Part shown: positions 50,459-62,084 of the stretch, piece by piece
How the letters are laid out: every line of letters starts with the position of its first letter
How positions within the stretch are numbered: the first letter of the stretch is position 1
Assembly: GCA_037349315.1 (NCBI GenBank)
Contig: JBAIAC010000042.1
Location: forward strand, 9,796,001 to 9,860,000
Direction of reading: 5' to 3'
From: Chelydra serpentina
Taxonomy: Eukaryota; Chordata; Testudines; Chelydridae
DNA: 64,000 nucleotides
Program-made: the position numbers and the translations under genes
Notes under the pieces: model-generated
What the model saw: the letters and a program-made list of their open reading frames with translations, nothing else
Told to the model about the DNA's origin: nothing
Databases searched by the model: none

Positions 50459-52603
50459 GGCCTGGTCTATACTAAGAGTTTATGTCAAATTTAGCAGCAT
50501 TGCATCGAATTAACCCTGCACCCGTCCACACAACGAAGCCATTTATTTCGACATAAAGGGCTCTTAAAATCGATTTCTGTACTCCTCCCCGACGAGGGAA
50601 TTAGCGCTAAAATTGATATGGCCATGTTGAATGAGGGTTAGTGTGGACGGAATTAGACGGTATTGGTCTCCGGGAGCTATCCCACAGTGCACCACTGTGA
50701 CCTCTCTGGACAGCAGTCTGAGCTCGGATGCTCCGCCCAGGCACACAGGAAAAGCCCCGGGAACATTTGAACATCATTTCCTGTTTGGCCATCGTGGCAA
50801 GCTCAGCAGCACTGGTAACGATGCAGAGCTCTTCAGCAGAGGTGACCATGCAATCCCAGAATCGAAAGAGGGCTCCAGCATGGACAGAACGGGAGGTGTT
50901 AGATCTGATAGCTGTATGGGGAGATGAATCCGTGCTTTCAGAAAAGACGGAATGCAAAAATATATGAAAAAATCTCCAATGCTGTGACAGACAGAGGATA
51001 CAGCAGGGATGCAATGCAGTGCCGCGTGAAAATTAAGGAGCTGAGACAAGCGTATCAGAAGACCAAAGAGTCAAACGGACGCTCCGGGTCACAGCCCCAG
51101 ACATGCCGCTTCTACGCCGCGCTGCATGCCATGATCCTAGGGGGGGCCCCCACCACTACCCCACCCCTGTCCGTGGACTCCGACGATGGGGTATTCTCAT
51201 CAGTCGCTTCGTCTGATGTTTTTGCGGACGGGGAAGATGATTAAGGAAATGATGAAGATGAGGTAGTCGACAGCGCACTGCACGCCGATTTCCCCGACAG
51301 CCAGGATCTCTTCATCACCCTGACAGAGATCCCCTCCCAAGGTGGTATCCCGGACCGTGAAGCCGGAGAAGGCACATCAGGTGAGTGTATCTTTGGAATC
51401 GAAAAGACATGGTTTAAAAGCAAGTGATTTCAATGATTAATTTGCCCTGAGGATTTCGGATGCATTCGTGGCCAGTAGAGCTACTGGAAAAATCTGTTAA
51501 CATGTGTGGGGATGGAGAGGAAATCCTCCTGGGACATCTCCATGAAGCTCTCCTGGAGGTACTGTGAAAGCCTTTGCAGAAGGTTTCTGGGGAGAGCAGC
51601 CTTATTCCGTCCTCCAGGGTAGGAGACTTTACCACGCCTGGCCAGTAGCAAAGCGATCATCCCAGAAAATGGGATGGCTGGGGTTACTTTGGTTTCTGCT
51701 GCTGCACCACCTGACATCATTGTCTGGCATCATTGCCTGACAAAGCATGGCAGCATATGGCCCCGGTGTTTGCTGGCATTCAAGCAACATCCGTTCTTTC
51801 TCTGTCTGTGTTATCCTCATCAGAGTGATATCAGTCATGGTCACCTGGTTGAAATATGGGAATTTAATTATGGGGACACTCAGAGTTGGCTGTTTCTACT
51901 GGGCTGTTACCATGTGCCTGAAAAGAAATCCTCCCAGCAGTTTCCCTGATACCAGCCACACGGTGGGGGCGGGGAGGGGGTGCCTTGAGGCCGAGCAGTT
52001 TGCGTTCGGCTCCCAGGGATCTTCCCTGATACCAGCCACGCGGTGGGGGGAAGGCTAAAGCGATCATTCCAGAGAATGGGATGGCTGAGGTTACTTTGGT
52101 TTCTGCTGCTGCATGGCAACCCGCAAAGTGCAGCACTAACTGGCCAACTCAAGGTGCTTTGCTCTGAATGGGAAGGGAGGGCGGTGCTGTTAATTACGGT
52201 TTCAGAAGCCGAAAGTCTATGGCTTACCATGGCCGCCTGCTAGCCGAATTCCGTTGCCCGGCCCTGCGTGTGTGATCGGTACACCAAAGCCACAGGCACT
52301 CAGCATAAAGAAGCAAAATGCGACCTTGTACTGAAAGCACATGTGCTAGGTACTGTGAATGGTGTTGTTCACCATGAAAGAGTACACGCATTGTTCTATA
52401 AAATGTATCTTTTTTAAAAATTCACTCCCTTTTTTTCATCCCGCAGCTGCAACGGTTTTGAGGCTTCCCCTGACATCTCCCTCCCAGAGGCTATCCCAGA
52501 TAAGGCGGCGAAAAAAATGCACGTGCAACGAGATGTTCTCTGAGCTCATGCAGTGCTCCCACCCTGAAGTGGTAGTGTAGGCTATTGTAGTGTAGACATA
52601 CCC
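50459..52603 (+). mobile_element. DNA element carrying an intron-containing Myb/SANT gene
   Basis: Left end 'ggcctggtctatacta', right end 'gtagtgtagacataccctg', imperfect inverted repeats similar to the MITEs at 12909, 29738 and 40604. Inserted between 'actttaag' and 'tgaggag' of the mariner end. PIF/Harbinger elements also code for a Myb-like protein, which is the closest known analogy; no nuclease frame is visible here. Confidence 0.55.
50822..52578 (+). pseudogene. Myb/SANT-like DNA-binding protein gene of the transposon, broken
   Basis: Exon A (50822-51380) codes for RAPAWTEREVLDLIAVWGDE, then after a frameshift near 50940 KRRNAKIYEKISNAVTDRGY and CRFYAALHAM, with an in-frame TAA at 51241-51243 and an acidic region (FPDSQDLFITL). 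Donor ATCAG|GTGAGT is at 51380/51381 and acceptor 'atcccgcag' ends at 52446. Exon B continues in phase as AATVLRLPLTSPSQRLSQIR with RRRKK and MFSELMQCS, then stops early. The predicted product is a trihelix-type DNA binder. The 1.07-kb intron has internal duplicates ('gatggctggggttactttgg' at 51670, near-identical text at 52080). Confidence 0.6.
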
Positions 52604-52622
52604 TGAGTGAGGAGTTACTGTA

Positions 52623-53548
52623 TATGGTCAGATATGTACAAAGAAGGTAAAATGTTAATCTGTAATGCTATGCAACATTAGCTAAGGGAGGATCTAGGAG
52701 GTGTTTTATTCCCAGTGTAGACATATCCTTTGTCTCTCTGTGCTTCAGTTTCCCCTCTGTATAATGGGGATAATAGCTTTTCTCTGCCAGGGAGAGGTGG
52801 TGTGAGGATATATACTTATTGAGAGGTGCTCAGATACTTTGGTGCTATAAACACCTTAGCTAGAATTTTCCAGACATATGAAAAGTAAGTCTTTGATTAT
52901 GAGCAATATGTAATATATTTATATACCTCTGTTTAATTATGGATATATTTATTACAAAAGACTATTACTAGATTAAAAGTTATAAGGACTTGTCTATACA
53001 GGAAAGATAAATTAATGTGTGAGTTTAAACCTATAGTTACACTGGTATAATTCCTCATGTGGACACTTATTTCAGTATAAAAGAGAGCCCTTGATTAGTT
53101 TAGTTTATATCATTTTGGAAGGGGTTTAATCTAAATGGGAAAAAGGTATTCTGATTTTGGTATAATAATGTCCACATGTGGGGGTTCAATCAGAATAACT
53201 ACACCAGTATAACTGGTCAAACTTTCCAGACAGTCCCTAAGGTGCTGGAGAGAGAAGCAAAAATAACATTCGAGAAAGGCCATCCTCCTTGGTGGATCAA
53301 AGGAAGGCATTTTATAGCAATCTAGAAAATCTGACAGTGGCAAAGAAAAAACTTGTGCTAGAGGAAAATTAAGAAGAACAAATATTTTAAATAACATGTA
53401 AAATAAACATTCAGAATATCATCGGAAATATGTTTTACAACAGACTGAGACATGGCTGCTTCGCTACTTGCATCAATTGTGATGTTCTGGGATTATTTAC
53501 CATTAATGAATGATTTTAAGTTGCACAAGGACATCCAACTACACAATG
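52623..53548. other. MIR fragment and AT-rich sequence
   Basis: A MIR-like stretch at 52730-52850 ('tgtgcttcagtttcccctct', 'gtataatggggataatag'). 52985-53230 has 'cttgtctatacagg' and paired 'taactacaccagtataac'-like text, possibly a DNA element. No gene. Confidence 0.4.
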
Positions 53549-54028
53549 AGGATGACCATACTTCCCAAAGGGAAAATGGGACAATGTGTGGGGCTGGCCT
53601 AAGCCCTCCCCCTCCCCACTGCGGGACTGTCCTAAGCCACATACTGAGCCCCTCCCTGCCCATGGGGCTGGCCTGAGCCGCTCGCCTGAGGCACGCCCCC
53701 CCTCGTCGCGTAGGGCTGGCTCAAGCTGCTCGCCTAAGCCCTGCCTGTCCCCCCACACAAGGCGGATGCTGGTAGCACTCAAGTCCTGCCTTCCCCCCCA
53801 CCTCGTCCCTGCATGGGGCTGGCACCGCCACTCCCCCCTCCCCACATGTTCCTCTGCACCCCCCTTTTTTGACAAAAGTGGGCATTTGTCCTGTTTACTC
53901 TTGCCAGCTGATCAAGTTGCCAAGACAAATGGGACCAATGCCCACTTTTGCCAAAAAAAAAGTTGGGGCAGCCGGGACAGGGCTTTAAAAAGGGACTGTC
54001 CCCGCCAAAACGGGAGGTATGGTCACCA
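53549..54028. mobile_element. hAT-like GC-rich element
   Basis: Ends 'gatgaccatacttccc' and 'gggaggtatggtcacc' are inverted. The 8-bp flanks agree at only 5 of 8. The C-rich interior gives spurious open frames. Confidence 0.55.
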
Positions 54029-54354
54029 TAAGTAAATTAGCATGTGCTAAGCACCATTCCCCCTGCCCCAACCAGCACAGCTGCCCCTTTCCGAATCCCA
54101 GCTCCTGCACCCAGTCCCTGGTTTTGCCAGTCTGCCCCTCACCTTCGCTTCCCTCCACCTGTTTTGCCTTCCTCGGCAAACTGCACCCCGCCCCCCATGT
54201 GCCGCCCTTTGCCCCCTGTTAATTGCAAGGAGCAGATTCTGACGGCAGGGCAGGGCAGGGCAGCAGAGCATGTCCCCACCGCTCCAGCCTGCTCAGTGAC
54301 TGCGAAGTCGCAAATTCTGGTGGGAAGCAGTTTCACGAAACTGGGTGTGTGTCA

Positions 54355-54670
54355 GGGAGGGCAGCAGCGCTGGGACTCGCAGACCCCCGGGAGCAGAGCT
54401 GGGGCGAGGAGGGGCCGTTGGTGCAGAGTCACTTTCCTGCCCGGCCCCAGCCCTTCCCCCGGGTCTCTCCCCTCACCTGCAGGCTCCGGCTCAGGGGCTG
54501 GTGTCGGCAGAGCCCGGGGCTGCCCCAGGGGCTGGTTCCAGTCGCCGCAGAAAGTCCCCCCGGCTGGGCACAGTGGGGGGTTAATGCCGGTCTGTCCCCG
54601 CACAGACCCCGCTGGGGAGCAGCAGCGGCTCAGCCCGGCTCACAATGGAGGCAGCAGCAGATGCTAGTAC
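54355..54670 (-). promoter_or_regulatory. orphan copy of the ZNF promoter and first exon
   Basis: The same donor context (CCTGCAG|GTGAGG) lies at 54481/54480, and long identical runs are shared with 42225-42520. No zinc-finger or KRAB exon follows on the minus strand before 42.5 kb, so the gene it once served seems lost or very distant. Confidence 0.6.
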
Positions 54671-55317
54671 TGACCCAGGAAGCTCAACCCCCAATATCCT
54701 GAAGAAAGAGCAACAACAGCCTCCTCTCCCTTCGCCCGTGGTGAGAAGGGCTGAAAATCAGGCTGGAGAGGGAGGGAAAAGGGGCAGGAAGAGCTCTGCC
54801 TAGCTGGGAAGCTTGTCTTTCTCTCCCCAACACAAGTTGGTCCAATACAATGTATTACCTCCCCCAGGTGCCTCTCTATCCTGCGACCTGAGGGCTATAA
54901 CAACAGGGCGGACAACATCCTAAGGTAATACACATACACAAGGGGGCAGAATTCGCACTGTCCCCAGAATCATGCTTTTAGCCCAGCCCAGCTGTGAATG
55001 TCTGACTGAGCAACCTTAATCAGGTTCATTTTTTGTTCTACGGTCTAGTTCCTGTAGGTAATATCACTGTAAATCCTCTCCAAAGTGCTGCTCTTCTGTA
55101 GAATTACTTACCATGGAGATGTAACCCTCTCCAATCTTGGCCTTTTTCTCACCAGTAATCAAACACGGCTGTAATACCAATCGGATTTTTCCCTTTTCTC
55201 ACTTACTGGAATTTTACACAAAATCCCCTCAGATGCTGGTCTCTTTCTACATATCGATTATTAATATATTGGCAAAATTACTTCTCTCTCTCTCTAAATA
55301 TCTAATAATAGAATTAT
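54671..55317. other. intergenic, no recognised gene
   Basis: GCAACCTTAA at 55010-55019. A short CT microsatellite near 55282. Otherwise nothing. Confidence 0.3.
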
Positions 55318-55710
55318 AGGACTGGAAGGGTCCTTGAGAGGTCATCTAGTCCAGTCCCCTGCACTAACAGCAGGACTAAGTATTATCTACACTAGCCCAT
55401 CCCTGACAGGTGTTTGTCTAACCTGCTCTTAACAATCCCCAGTGATGGAGATTCCACAACCTCCCTAGGCAATTTATTCCAGTGCTTAACCACCCTGACA
55501 GTTAAGAAGTTTTTCCTAATGTCCAACCTAAACTGCCCTTGCTGCAATTTAAGCCCATTGCTTCTTGTCCTATCCTCAGAGGTTAACAAGAACAGTTCAC
55601 AGAATCATAGAAGATTAGGGTTGGAAGGTCATCGGGTGATCAGGAGGTCATCTAGTCCAATCCCCTGCTCAAAGCAGGACCAACCTCAACTAAATCATGC
55701 CAGGCAGGGG
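55318..55710 (-). mobile_element. CR1 3' fragments, two subfamilies side by side
   Basis: 55318-55596 codes on the minus strand for [20 protein letters not shown]; 55600-55710 is a second CR1 3' end ('agaatcatagaagattaggg', 'tgctcaaagcaggaccaacc'). Confidence 0.75.
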
Positions 55711-56013
55711 TCTTCTCTCTCATCCTTGTAATGACCTTTAATGTACTTGAAAACTGTTATGTATATTATGTTGATATAAAATCCCCCCAGGTTTTGCTCT
55801 TTTCCATACAAATTAATAAAATATTAAATCTTAAATTTTGCAGTTATTCCCTTTAATTATTGAATATTCTTATAAATCTCACCAATTTTTATTTTTGTCT
55901 GTAATCAAACATGGTTATTGAAATCTAGGATTTTTCATTATTGATATAAAATAGATATACCCCCGCCCTAACATTCACCAATTTTCTTCTCTAATTATTG
56001 AATGATATAAACC
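55711..56013. other. AT-rich, no recognised gene
   Basis: Nothing recognised; the start may still be CR1. Confidence 0.3.
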
Positions 56014-56021
56014 TCCTAATC

Positions 56022-56436
56022 CAGAGGTCCCCAAACTGTGGGGAGCCTCCCAGGGTGTGTGTGGAGGAACCTTTGGGGGGGTGCAGCAGGACCCAGGCCA
56101 GCCCCCACCAGGGGCAGGGAGAGAGCACCACCCAGCCCCTCCACGCCCCCAGCTCTGCTCTGGTCCTGCCTGCAGCCTCGTCCCCAGCTCCCGTCCCCAG
56201 CCTCGGAGCAGCTCTGCTCCCGTCCCCGCCTTCAGCCTTTGCCCCTAGCTGTGGCTCCAGTCCTGGCCTCGCTCCCAGCCCCAGATCCACCCGCAGCTGC
56301 GGCCCCAGCCTCGGCCCCCCCTTACCCTGTCAACCCCCACCCCACCACCCCAGCCACATCATTGATCCCAGCCTAGCTCTGGGCAGGTGTGGGGCATGGA
56401 TAGAGGTAAGGGGGGTGTAATCTTTGGAGACCACTG
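56022..56436. mobile_element. hAT-type nonautonomous element, C-rich interior
   Basis: Ends CAGAGGTCCCCAAAC and TTTGGAGACCACTG are inverted. Flanks TCCTAATC (56014-56021) and CCCTAATC (56437-56444) match at 7 of 8. Confidence 0.75.
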
Positions 56437-56539
56437 CCCTAATCATTGGAGGGAAATCACTGCCTTGAGTCATTTTCCCATTAATGGGGAATGAAGCTCT
56501 TTAATTAACAAGTTTCCTCCTCACATCTGAAAATCAAAT

Positions 56540-57208
56540 TATTTCTCCACTGACTGTGGGGCGAAAGTTTTAACATGAGCTCAATCCTTACGAAACACCA
56601 GAGAACCCACAAGACAGAAAGACCCCACACATGCCCTGACTGCAGGGAAAGTGTCAGTGTCAACTCGGCCTTCTTTAGACACCACGGTATCCACTCAGGA
56701 GGAAAACCCTTCAAGTGTCCTTACTGTGGGAAAAACTTCCGGTGTCACTCATTCCTTATGACACGTCAGGGAACCCACAAGAGAGAGACTCCATAAATAC
56801 CCCAAATGTGAGAAAACTTCACTTGCTTCTCAGACCTCATTATGCATAGACTCTCAGGGTTGGAAGGGACCTTAGGAGGTCATCTAGTCTAACCCTCTCT
56901 GGTCAAAGCAGGACCAATCCCCAATTTTTGCCCCAGATCCCTAAATGGCCCCCTCAAGGATTGAACTCACAACCCTGGGTTTAGCAGGCCAATGCTCAAA
57001 CCACTGAGTTATCCCCCCCCATCAGAGAATCCACACAGAAGAGAGCCCCTTTAAACGTAGTGAGTGCGGGAAAAGTTCTCAGTCTAATTTGCTTCTTATC
57101 AGACATCAGAGCACCCACAGCAGGCAGAGACTTTATCCCTGCCCTGACTGCGGGAAAAGCTTCTGTCGGAGTTTACCCCATATTACCCAGCAGAGAAAGC
57201 ACAAGTGA
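56540..57208 (+). pseudogene. C2H2 zinc-finger pseudogene split by a SINE
   Basis: Finger remnants on the plus strand: a broken first finger (CGAKVL, frameshift, then LTKHQRTH), CPDCRESVSVNSAFFRHHGIH, CPYCGKNFRCHSFLMTRQGTH (the first zinc His is Arg), a frameshifted fourth (CEKT), then after the SINE HQRIHTEESPFKRSECGKSS (first Cys replaced by Arg) and CPDCGKSFCRSL..HITQQRKH. Stops and frameshifts rule out a functional product. It is probably an inverted duplicate of gene 2 (36997-38428), since the 3' flanks are homologous. Confidence 0.85.
56846..57020 (-). mobile_element. tRNA-derived SINE inside the ZNF pseudogene
   Basis: Same family as 13645-13830. It cuts a finger codon series between 'ctcattatgcat' and 'cagagaatccac'. 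Confidence 0.88.
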
Positions 57209-57210
57209 GA

Positions 57211-58085
57211 GATGCTCACACTAGGTTTTTATCTGGTGGCTCTCCACATCTACACATGATCTGGGGGTCATGGGACCTACAGTTGCTTGGGGCATGTAGA
57301 GATGGGGGATCTGCGAGGCGTGATGGTGGGGGCTGGGGAGCAGAGGGGAATATCTGGAAGTTGGATTGTTGCTGAGTGGTCACAACCCCTTGGAGAAGGA
57401 TCTTGGGTAGTGATGGATGGATTATTTAGGGACTAGGATGGGAGATGACAGGGATGTCAGAGCTAGTCCATTGGCAGCCGGTATGTACTGGTCAGTTACC
57501 ATGTTGTGGTCAGGAGATGTGTAGCAGAGTTGGGATCGAGCCAGGTCAGGATACCAGGAATTCAGGGGCAGGTTACAAACTGAAGGCAAGTAATGGAGTT
57601 GGGAACAAACCAGGGTCAGGAGCTGGAGTCCAAGGCTCACGGTAAAACAAGGTATGGAGTAGAAGCAAGCAAGCAGTATCTGCATCATTGCTCAGATAGT
57701 TCCCTCTGATGGCTCCCTGGTTTATATATTGGCAGAGGCCAATCTGTGGGCTGCCACTCAGGCTCTGTTGGTCAGCATGTCCTGCAGTGTCTAGTTTCCA
57801 GGGCGACCAGCAAAACTCCAGGGGCAATGCGGAAGCACTGGAGGCCCAGAACCTCCATAGTAGCAGATTCTAATCCCATAGGTTCTTTCACTTGAAAATT
57901 TTCCATTCCCCCAAGAGACTGAAAAGCAACATGCCCCCACACTTCCACCCAACTCACGCTGTGACACAACACCCCAGCAGGGACCTCAGCACTGTGAAAA
58001 CAGATGAAGTTCCCCAAGGCATGGGCTGTGGGAGAGTCCGATGTGCCAAACTGTTGCTTCCAGAGAATACGAGGTCAGAGATCAG
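57211..58085 (+). other. 3' flank of the ZNF pseudogene, homologous to the gene 2 3' flank
   Basis: 57211-57380 and 57890-58085 match the complement of 36552-36975. The middle (57400-57880) has no counterpart there and is probably an inserted repeat. Confidence 0.6.
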
Positions 58086-58475
58086 GTTTGTGCTACAGGA
58101 GATATTGGAGGAAGCTGGGATGTGTGGTGCTGTTAGAGACGGAAGCAGAAGTCCTACAGCGTGCCAGCAGCATACTCAACGCAAAGGTGGCAAGGTCCAC
58201 AGGAGACTTTCCCCTTCTCATGCCCATGCTTTTAAGGTTTTGTTGAGTGGGATCCCGAGGCCACCTTTAACATCACTGAAAGTGTTGTCTGTGTTCATAT
58301 TTCGCGATGGAGGTGCTGCTGATGAGCTGTGGCTCCAAATGAAACCACTGAAAGCTGCAGTTCTGCAAAGGAGCAGCAAGGTGCATTCAGCTTGGACTCA
58401 AGAATGCAGGCACCCTGAATGATGGGCTCCCGAACATTGCGGCTGGAGACCCTCGCTGCTCACTGAAGTCAGTGA
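58086..58475. other. intergenic, no recognised gene
   Basis: An open frame crosses it, without family features. Confidence 0.3.
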
Positions 58476-58483
58476 ATGAAGCA

Positions 58484-59703
58484 GGGTGGATAAATGCCAG
58501 AGTTATTTTTAAAATGATTTTATTTCAATTGGCTTTTTATTTGAATAATTACACTTTTAAAACCCTTTTAAAAATTAAATGTGAAGTGATGATAACCTAC
58601 AGTAAGGCCTAACTTTACTATCATCTATTAAATACATTTACATTAAATACAAATAATAATAATAATAATCAGCATACATTTGATGCTGAAGTTTTAAAGA
58701 AAGTCAAACAGCTGGACTGATGGAAGTAATTGATTATGCACCTTAACCAGCATTTGTTGAAGTGCTAAACCAGATTTTGACACTTCTTTGGCAGGCGCAG
58801 AGAGAACTAGTTGAGTTCAATGATTTAGAACATAAGAATGGCCAGACTGGGTCAGACCAAAGGTCCATCTAGCCCAGTATCCTGTCTTCCGACAGTGGCC
58901 AATGCCAGGTGCCCCAGAGGGAATGAACAGAACAGGTAATCATCACGTGATCCATCCCCTGTTGCCCACTCCTAGCAACTGGCAAACAGAGGCTAGGGAC
59001 ATTAGTTCATTCAATGTTAAGAAAATTATTAGAAGTTGAAAAAGCAAGAAAACTTTTTGTCCCCTCTTCCAATCTATGAATACAAATGAGGTGTCACAGG
59101 GAGGGATCTACTAGTTCTGAAATCTTGAAGGGCAGAGTGACCAGAAACAACCAGTTCGGTTCACTACCTATAGATCACACTTCCTTTGTTTAATAAGTCA
59201 GTTGTTTATCAAAACAGTTCTTGCATTAAAAGCTTTTTTTTTCTCCTCCTGTACCCATCATGTTGAAAGTAGTTTTATTTAGCTAATAAAAAAGTGCTGA
59301 TTTTGTGCAGTTGTAACTGAATTCCAATTTCCAGCCAAATACAGCTGGACACAAATCACGAGTAAAATATTAATCATCTAGTAAATAAAAAATGCTTCAT
59401 TCTCCATTTTCTAACATAAGAAAAAAAGTATAAAAAAGAATCCAAATGTATGTTAATTAATTGCTCAAATAAATGTATATAGATATAGTGTAACCTACCA
59501 GTTAGCAAAAACAAGTACTAAATTTAATGTAAAGGCTACATTTAATTACATATCAACAGGTTTTAATAGGTACCAACCAATGAGAATCAACCTTTCTGTA
59601 TGAAAGTAACTAAAAAGTTAAAATGCAAAGTGAGATTAAAACTGATCAGTAAAATCAAGGTTTCAGTGATTTCAATTACTTTTATTTAAATCAGTCCACC
59701 CTG
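58484..59703. mobile_element. hAT-type element, AT-rich, with a nested CR1 end
   Basis: Ends CAGGGTGGATAAAT and TCAGTCCACCCTG are inverted. Flanks GAATGAAG (58476-58483) and GAATAAAG (59704-59711) match at 7 of 8. A CR1 3' fragment (58827-59003, minus) is nested inside. No transposase frame. An (AAT)n tract lies near 58650. Confidence 0.75.
58827..59003 (-). mobile_element. CR1 3' fragment, nested
   Basis: 'gaatggccagactgggtcag' and 'ccgacagtggccaatgccag' match the 8603 copy closely. Confidence 0.82.
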
Positions 59704-59711
59704 GAATAAAG

Positions 59712-60361
59712 CCACTGATTATTCCCTGGAAAAGAGAGACAGAGATGGGGCAACGTCCATAGATATACACCCAGTGGGACCCATGTCAATCAGTTCTGGA
59801 TTAAAGCAGTGCCAAAAGGTTTGTAAGACCCTCCAAACCTCTTTGTTTCTCACAGATGTATTTCCCTTCTGAGAACTATAGTCTAGAACGTAACAGACCA
59901 CTTCGAGGTGGTATAGGCTAACCCCAGTCCAATTAGTGCTTCAGATCATTGGGGAAGCAACATTTGTTGACACAGTTTTTCAACTTTATATAATGTATTA
60001 AGTGAACAAAATAAAGCTAAGGAAATAAGCATATTAATAATAGACTAATAAAGAAGTCCAGTTAATAAGAGAATGATTCATAATAACGTGAATCAACCAT
60101 TAATTATTAGCTGAATCAGATCAATATATCAGACCATTCCCACATGGACTCTAGCAATCTGGCATGGTAGCAGTTCATTTAGCTATCAGCCCAGGCAATA
60201 GGATGTTTTGCCAATTAGGTCTAAGCTTGTACTCCAGCCAAAGGCTTGATGCAGAAGGGAAGGAACCAACCCCCAAGACACAGCTAATGTGTGGACCATA
60301 GTTTAAAATGCTATCAATGAGCTGTTTCTGTCCAGATTTCATGTTTAGATGATCCCCTTAT
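59712..60361. other. intergenic, no recognised gene
   Basis: Nothing recognised. Confidence 0.3.
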
Positions 60362-60490
60362 TCACTGAGTGAGCAGCATCTGACCCAGGAAGCTGATCCA
60401 CTGAGCAGAGAAAGAAAGCAAGCAGCCCCCCCTCTCTTAAGCAATACACAGAGCCCTCTGATAGCAACTCTGTATTGCTGTGGGATTTTA
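60362..60490 (-). promoter_or_regulatory. fourth, partial copy of the ZNF promoter block
   Basis: 'catctgacccaggaagctga' and 'cagagccctctgatagcaac' match the part upstream of the first exon at 14380-14470. The first exon itself is missing, cut at about 60362. Confidence 0.5.
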
Positions 60491-61029
60491 AAAACTGCTG
60501 TGCCCCACCCCAGAGATGGCTGAATTAGGGATTCCTGAGCAGCAGTGGCTGTTAACCAGCTGCCATACCCCACCTCAGAGCTACTTGCCCATCAGTTACC
60601 ACAGATTTTCTCTTTCCGCAAGCCACCAGTTGTTTATCTCTGTTTTCCCAGTCAGCAACCCCTGCTCTGGGCTCCCCTGCAGTCCGGACCTTACCTCCTC
60701 CTCCTGCACAGGCGGAGCACAAGGGGGTTGGTGCTCTCGTGATAAATAACCCCCCCAGTGACTGCTCCCTGGCTGTTTATTCCAGCATCAGACGACTCCT
60801 GAGGTCTCCCATTCCCCTTCAGGTTGAGTTGAGAAACACAGAGAGAGCGACCCAACCTGCAACTGGGGAACTAGGAAGGTGAGTGTTTGGTTTCCACCAG
60901 CTCTTAGACAGGTACCCTAGGTCCAAATGGCTTAACTACATCTCAGGAGGACTGAAACTGGAATCTCTTCCCCTCCCAAAGCAATTCCCCCTCCCCCTTA
61001 CACAGCCTTTCAATATAATTTAAGGGCTA
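60491..61029. other. intergenic, no recognised gene
   Basis: Nothing recognised. Confidence 0.3.
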
Positions 61030-61290
61030 GGAATAGAACAGTTTCTAAATCCCAGCCCCCTGCTCTACCCTACTAGACTCCACTCCCACAGTTGGGGATA
61101 GAACCCAGGAGTCTGGGCTCCCAGCCTCCCCCGCATCTCCAATCCACTACCCCATACTCCATTCCTAAAGCCAGGAATAGAACCCAGGAGTCCTGTCTCC
61201 CCATCCCCCCTGCTCTAACCCACTAGACTCGACTCCCCACCCCACCCCAGGCTGTGATAGAATCCAGGAGTCCCCTTACCTGTAACCTGA
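61030..61290. repeat. short tandem array of a roughly 70-bp unit
   Basis: About four diverged units built on 'gatagaacccaggagtc' and 'tgctctaacccactagactc'. Single units also lie at 15121-15260 and near 61440. Confidence 0.55.
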
Positions 61291-61742
61291 ACACCAAACC
61301 ATCCTCCCTTTCTGCCCAAAGCCAGGGTTCAAGTCCCAATAAGGATAATATCTGAGCTCTACACTGGGAGTCGGGACTTGTGGTTTCTATGCCTGGCTCT
61401 GGGAGGGGAGTGAGGTAGAGTGGAGTGGTTAAAGAAGGGGGGCTGGGTGTTCAGGACTCCTGGGTCTTATCCCCGGCTCTTGGCCAGCACAGGTCTACCA
61501 TAGCATTCAAAGGATATGTTCATCCCCAAAGTGCATCAGGCCTGCTCTGGTAGGACCCTCCCCTCCATAGGCGGCGAGTTATATGGGCCTGTGGTGCCTG
61601 TGCTCCACCAATATTCAGGAATGTGGGCCTGGCTCCACCAATGTTTGGGGCTCTGCTGCTGGCCAGGCACAGCCTCATGCCCAGGGTCCCTACTGCCTGC
61701 CCCACACCCATCCCCAGCTGTGGCCACAGCCTCGGCCCCCTT
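61291..61742. other. intergenic, no recognised gene
   Basis: Open frames of 63-86 codons without family features. Confidence 0.3.
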
Positions 61743-61898
61743 CATAGAATATCAGGGTTGGAAGGGACCTTAGGAAGTCATCTAGTCCAACCCCCTGCTC
61801 AAAGCAGGACCAATCCCCAAATGGCCCCCTCAAGGACTGAACTCACAACCCTGGGTTTAGCAGGCCAATGCTCAAATCACTGAGCTATCCCTCCCCCC
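61743..61898 (-). mobile_element. tRNA-derived SINE, internally deleted
   Basis: Same family as 13645-13830, lacking about 20 bp between 'accaatcccc' and 'aaatggccccc'. Confidence 0.85.
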
Positions 61899-62084
61899 TT
61901 ACCTCTGTCCATCTAGCCCCTCCCAGAGACATGGCCTTGCTCCCGGGGGCGTGACTTGGACCTGTTCTGGGCACCACCAAAAGTTATACAAAGCTGGCGC
62001 CCATGCCCCCCTCTGCTTGGGTGAAGGGATTTCAGACTCCTTGGCTCATTCTCTCTCTATGCTCTCTCATTTTCACTGTGCTGG

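Larger units (their letters stand above)
49499..52620. mobile_element. mariner/Tc1-type element with a large nested insertion
   Basis: Ends CAGTAACTTCTCGCTTA and its imperfect complement TGAGTGAGGAGTTACTG, each bordered by TA (49497-49498, 52621-52622), the target used by Tc1/mariner. The inverted similarity extends inward ('gttaacg', 'gttcct', 'actttaag'). No transposase frame is visible. A Myb/SANT element sits just inside the right end (50459-52603). Confidence 0.65.
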
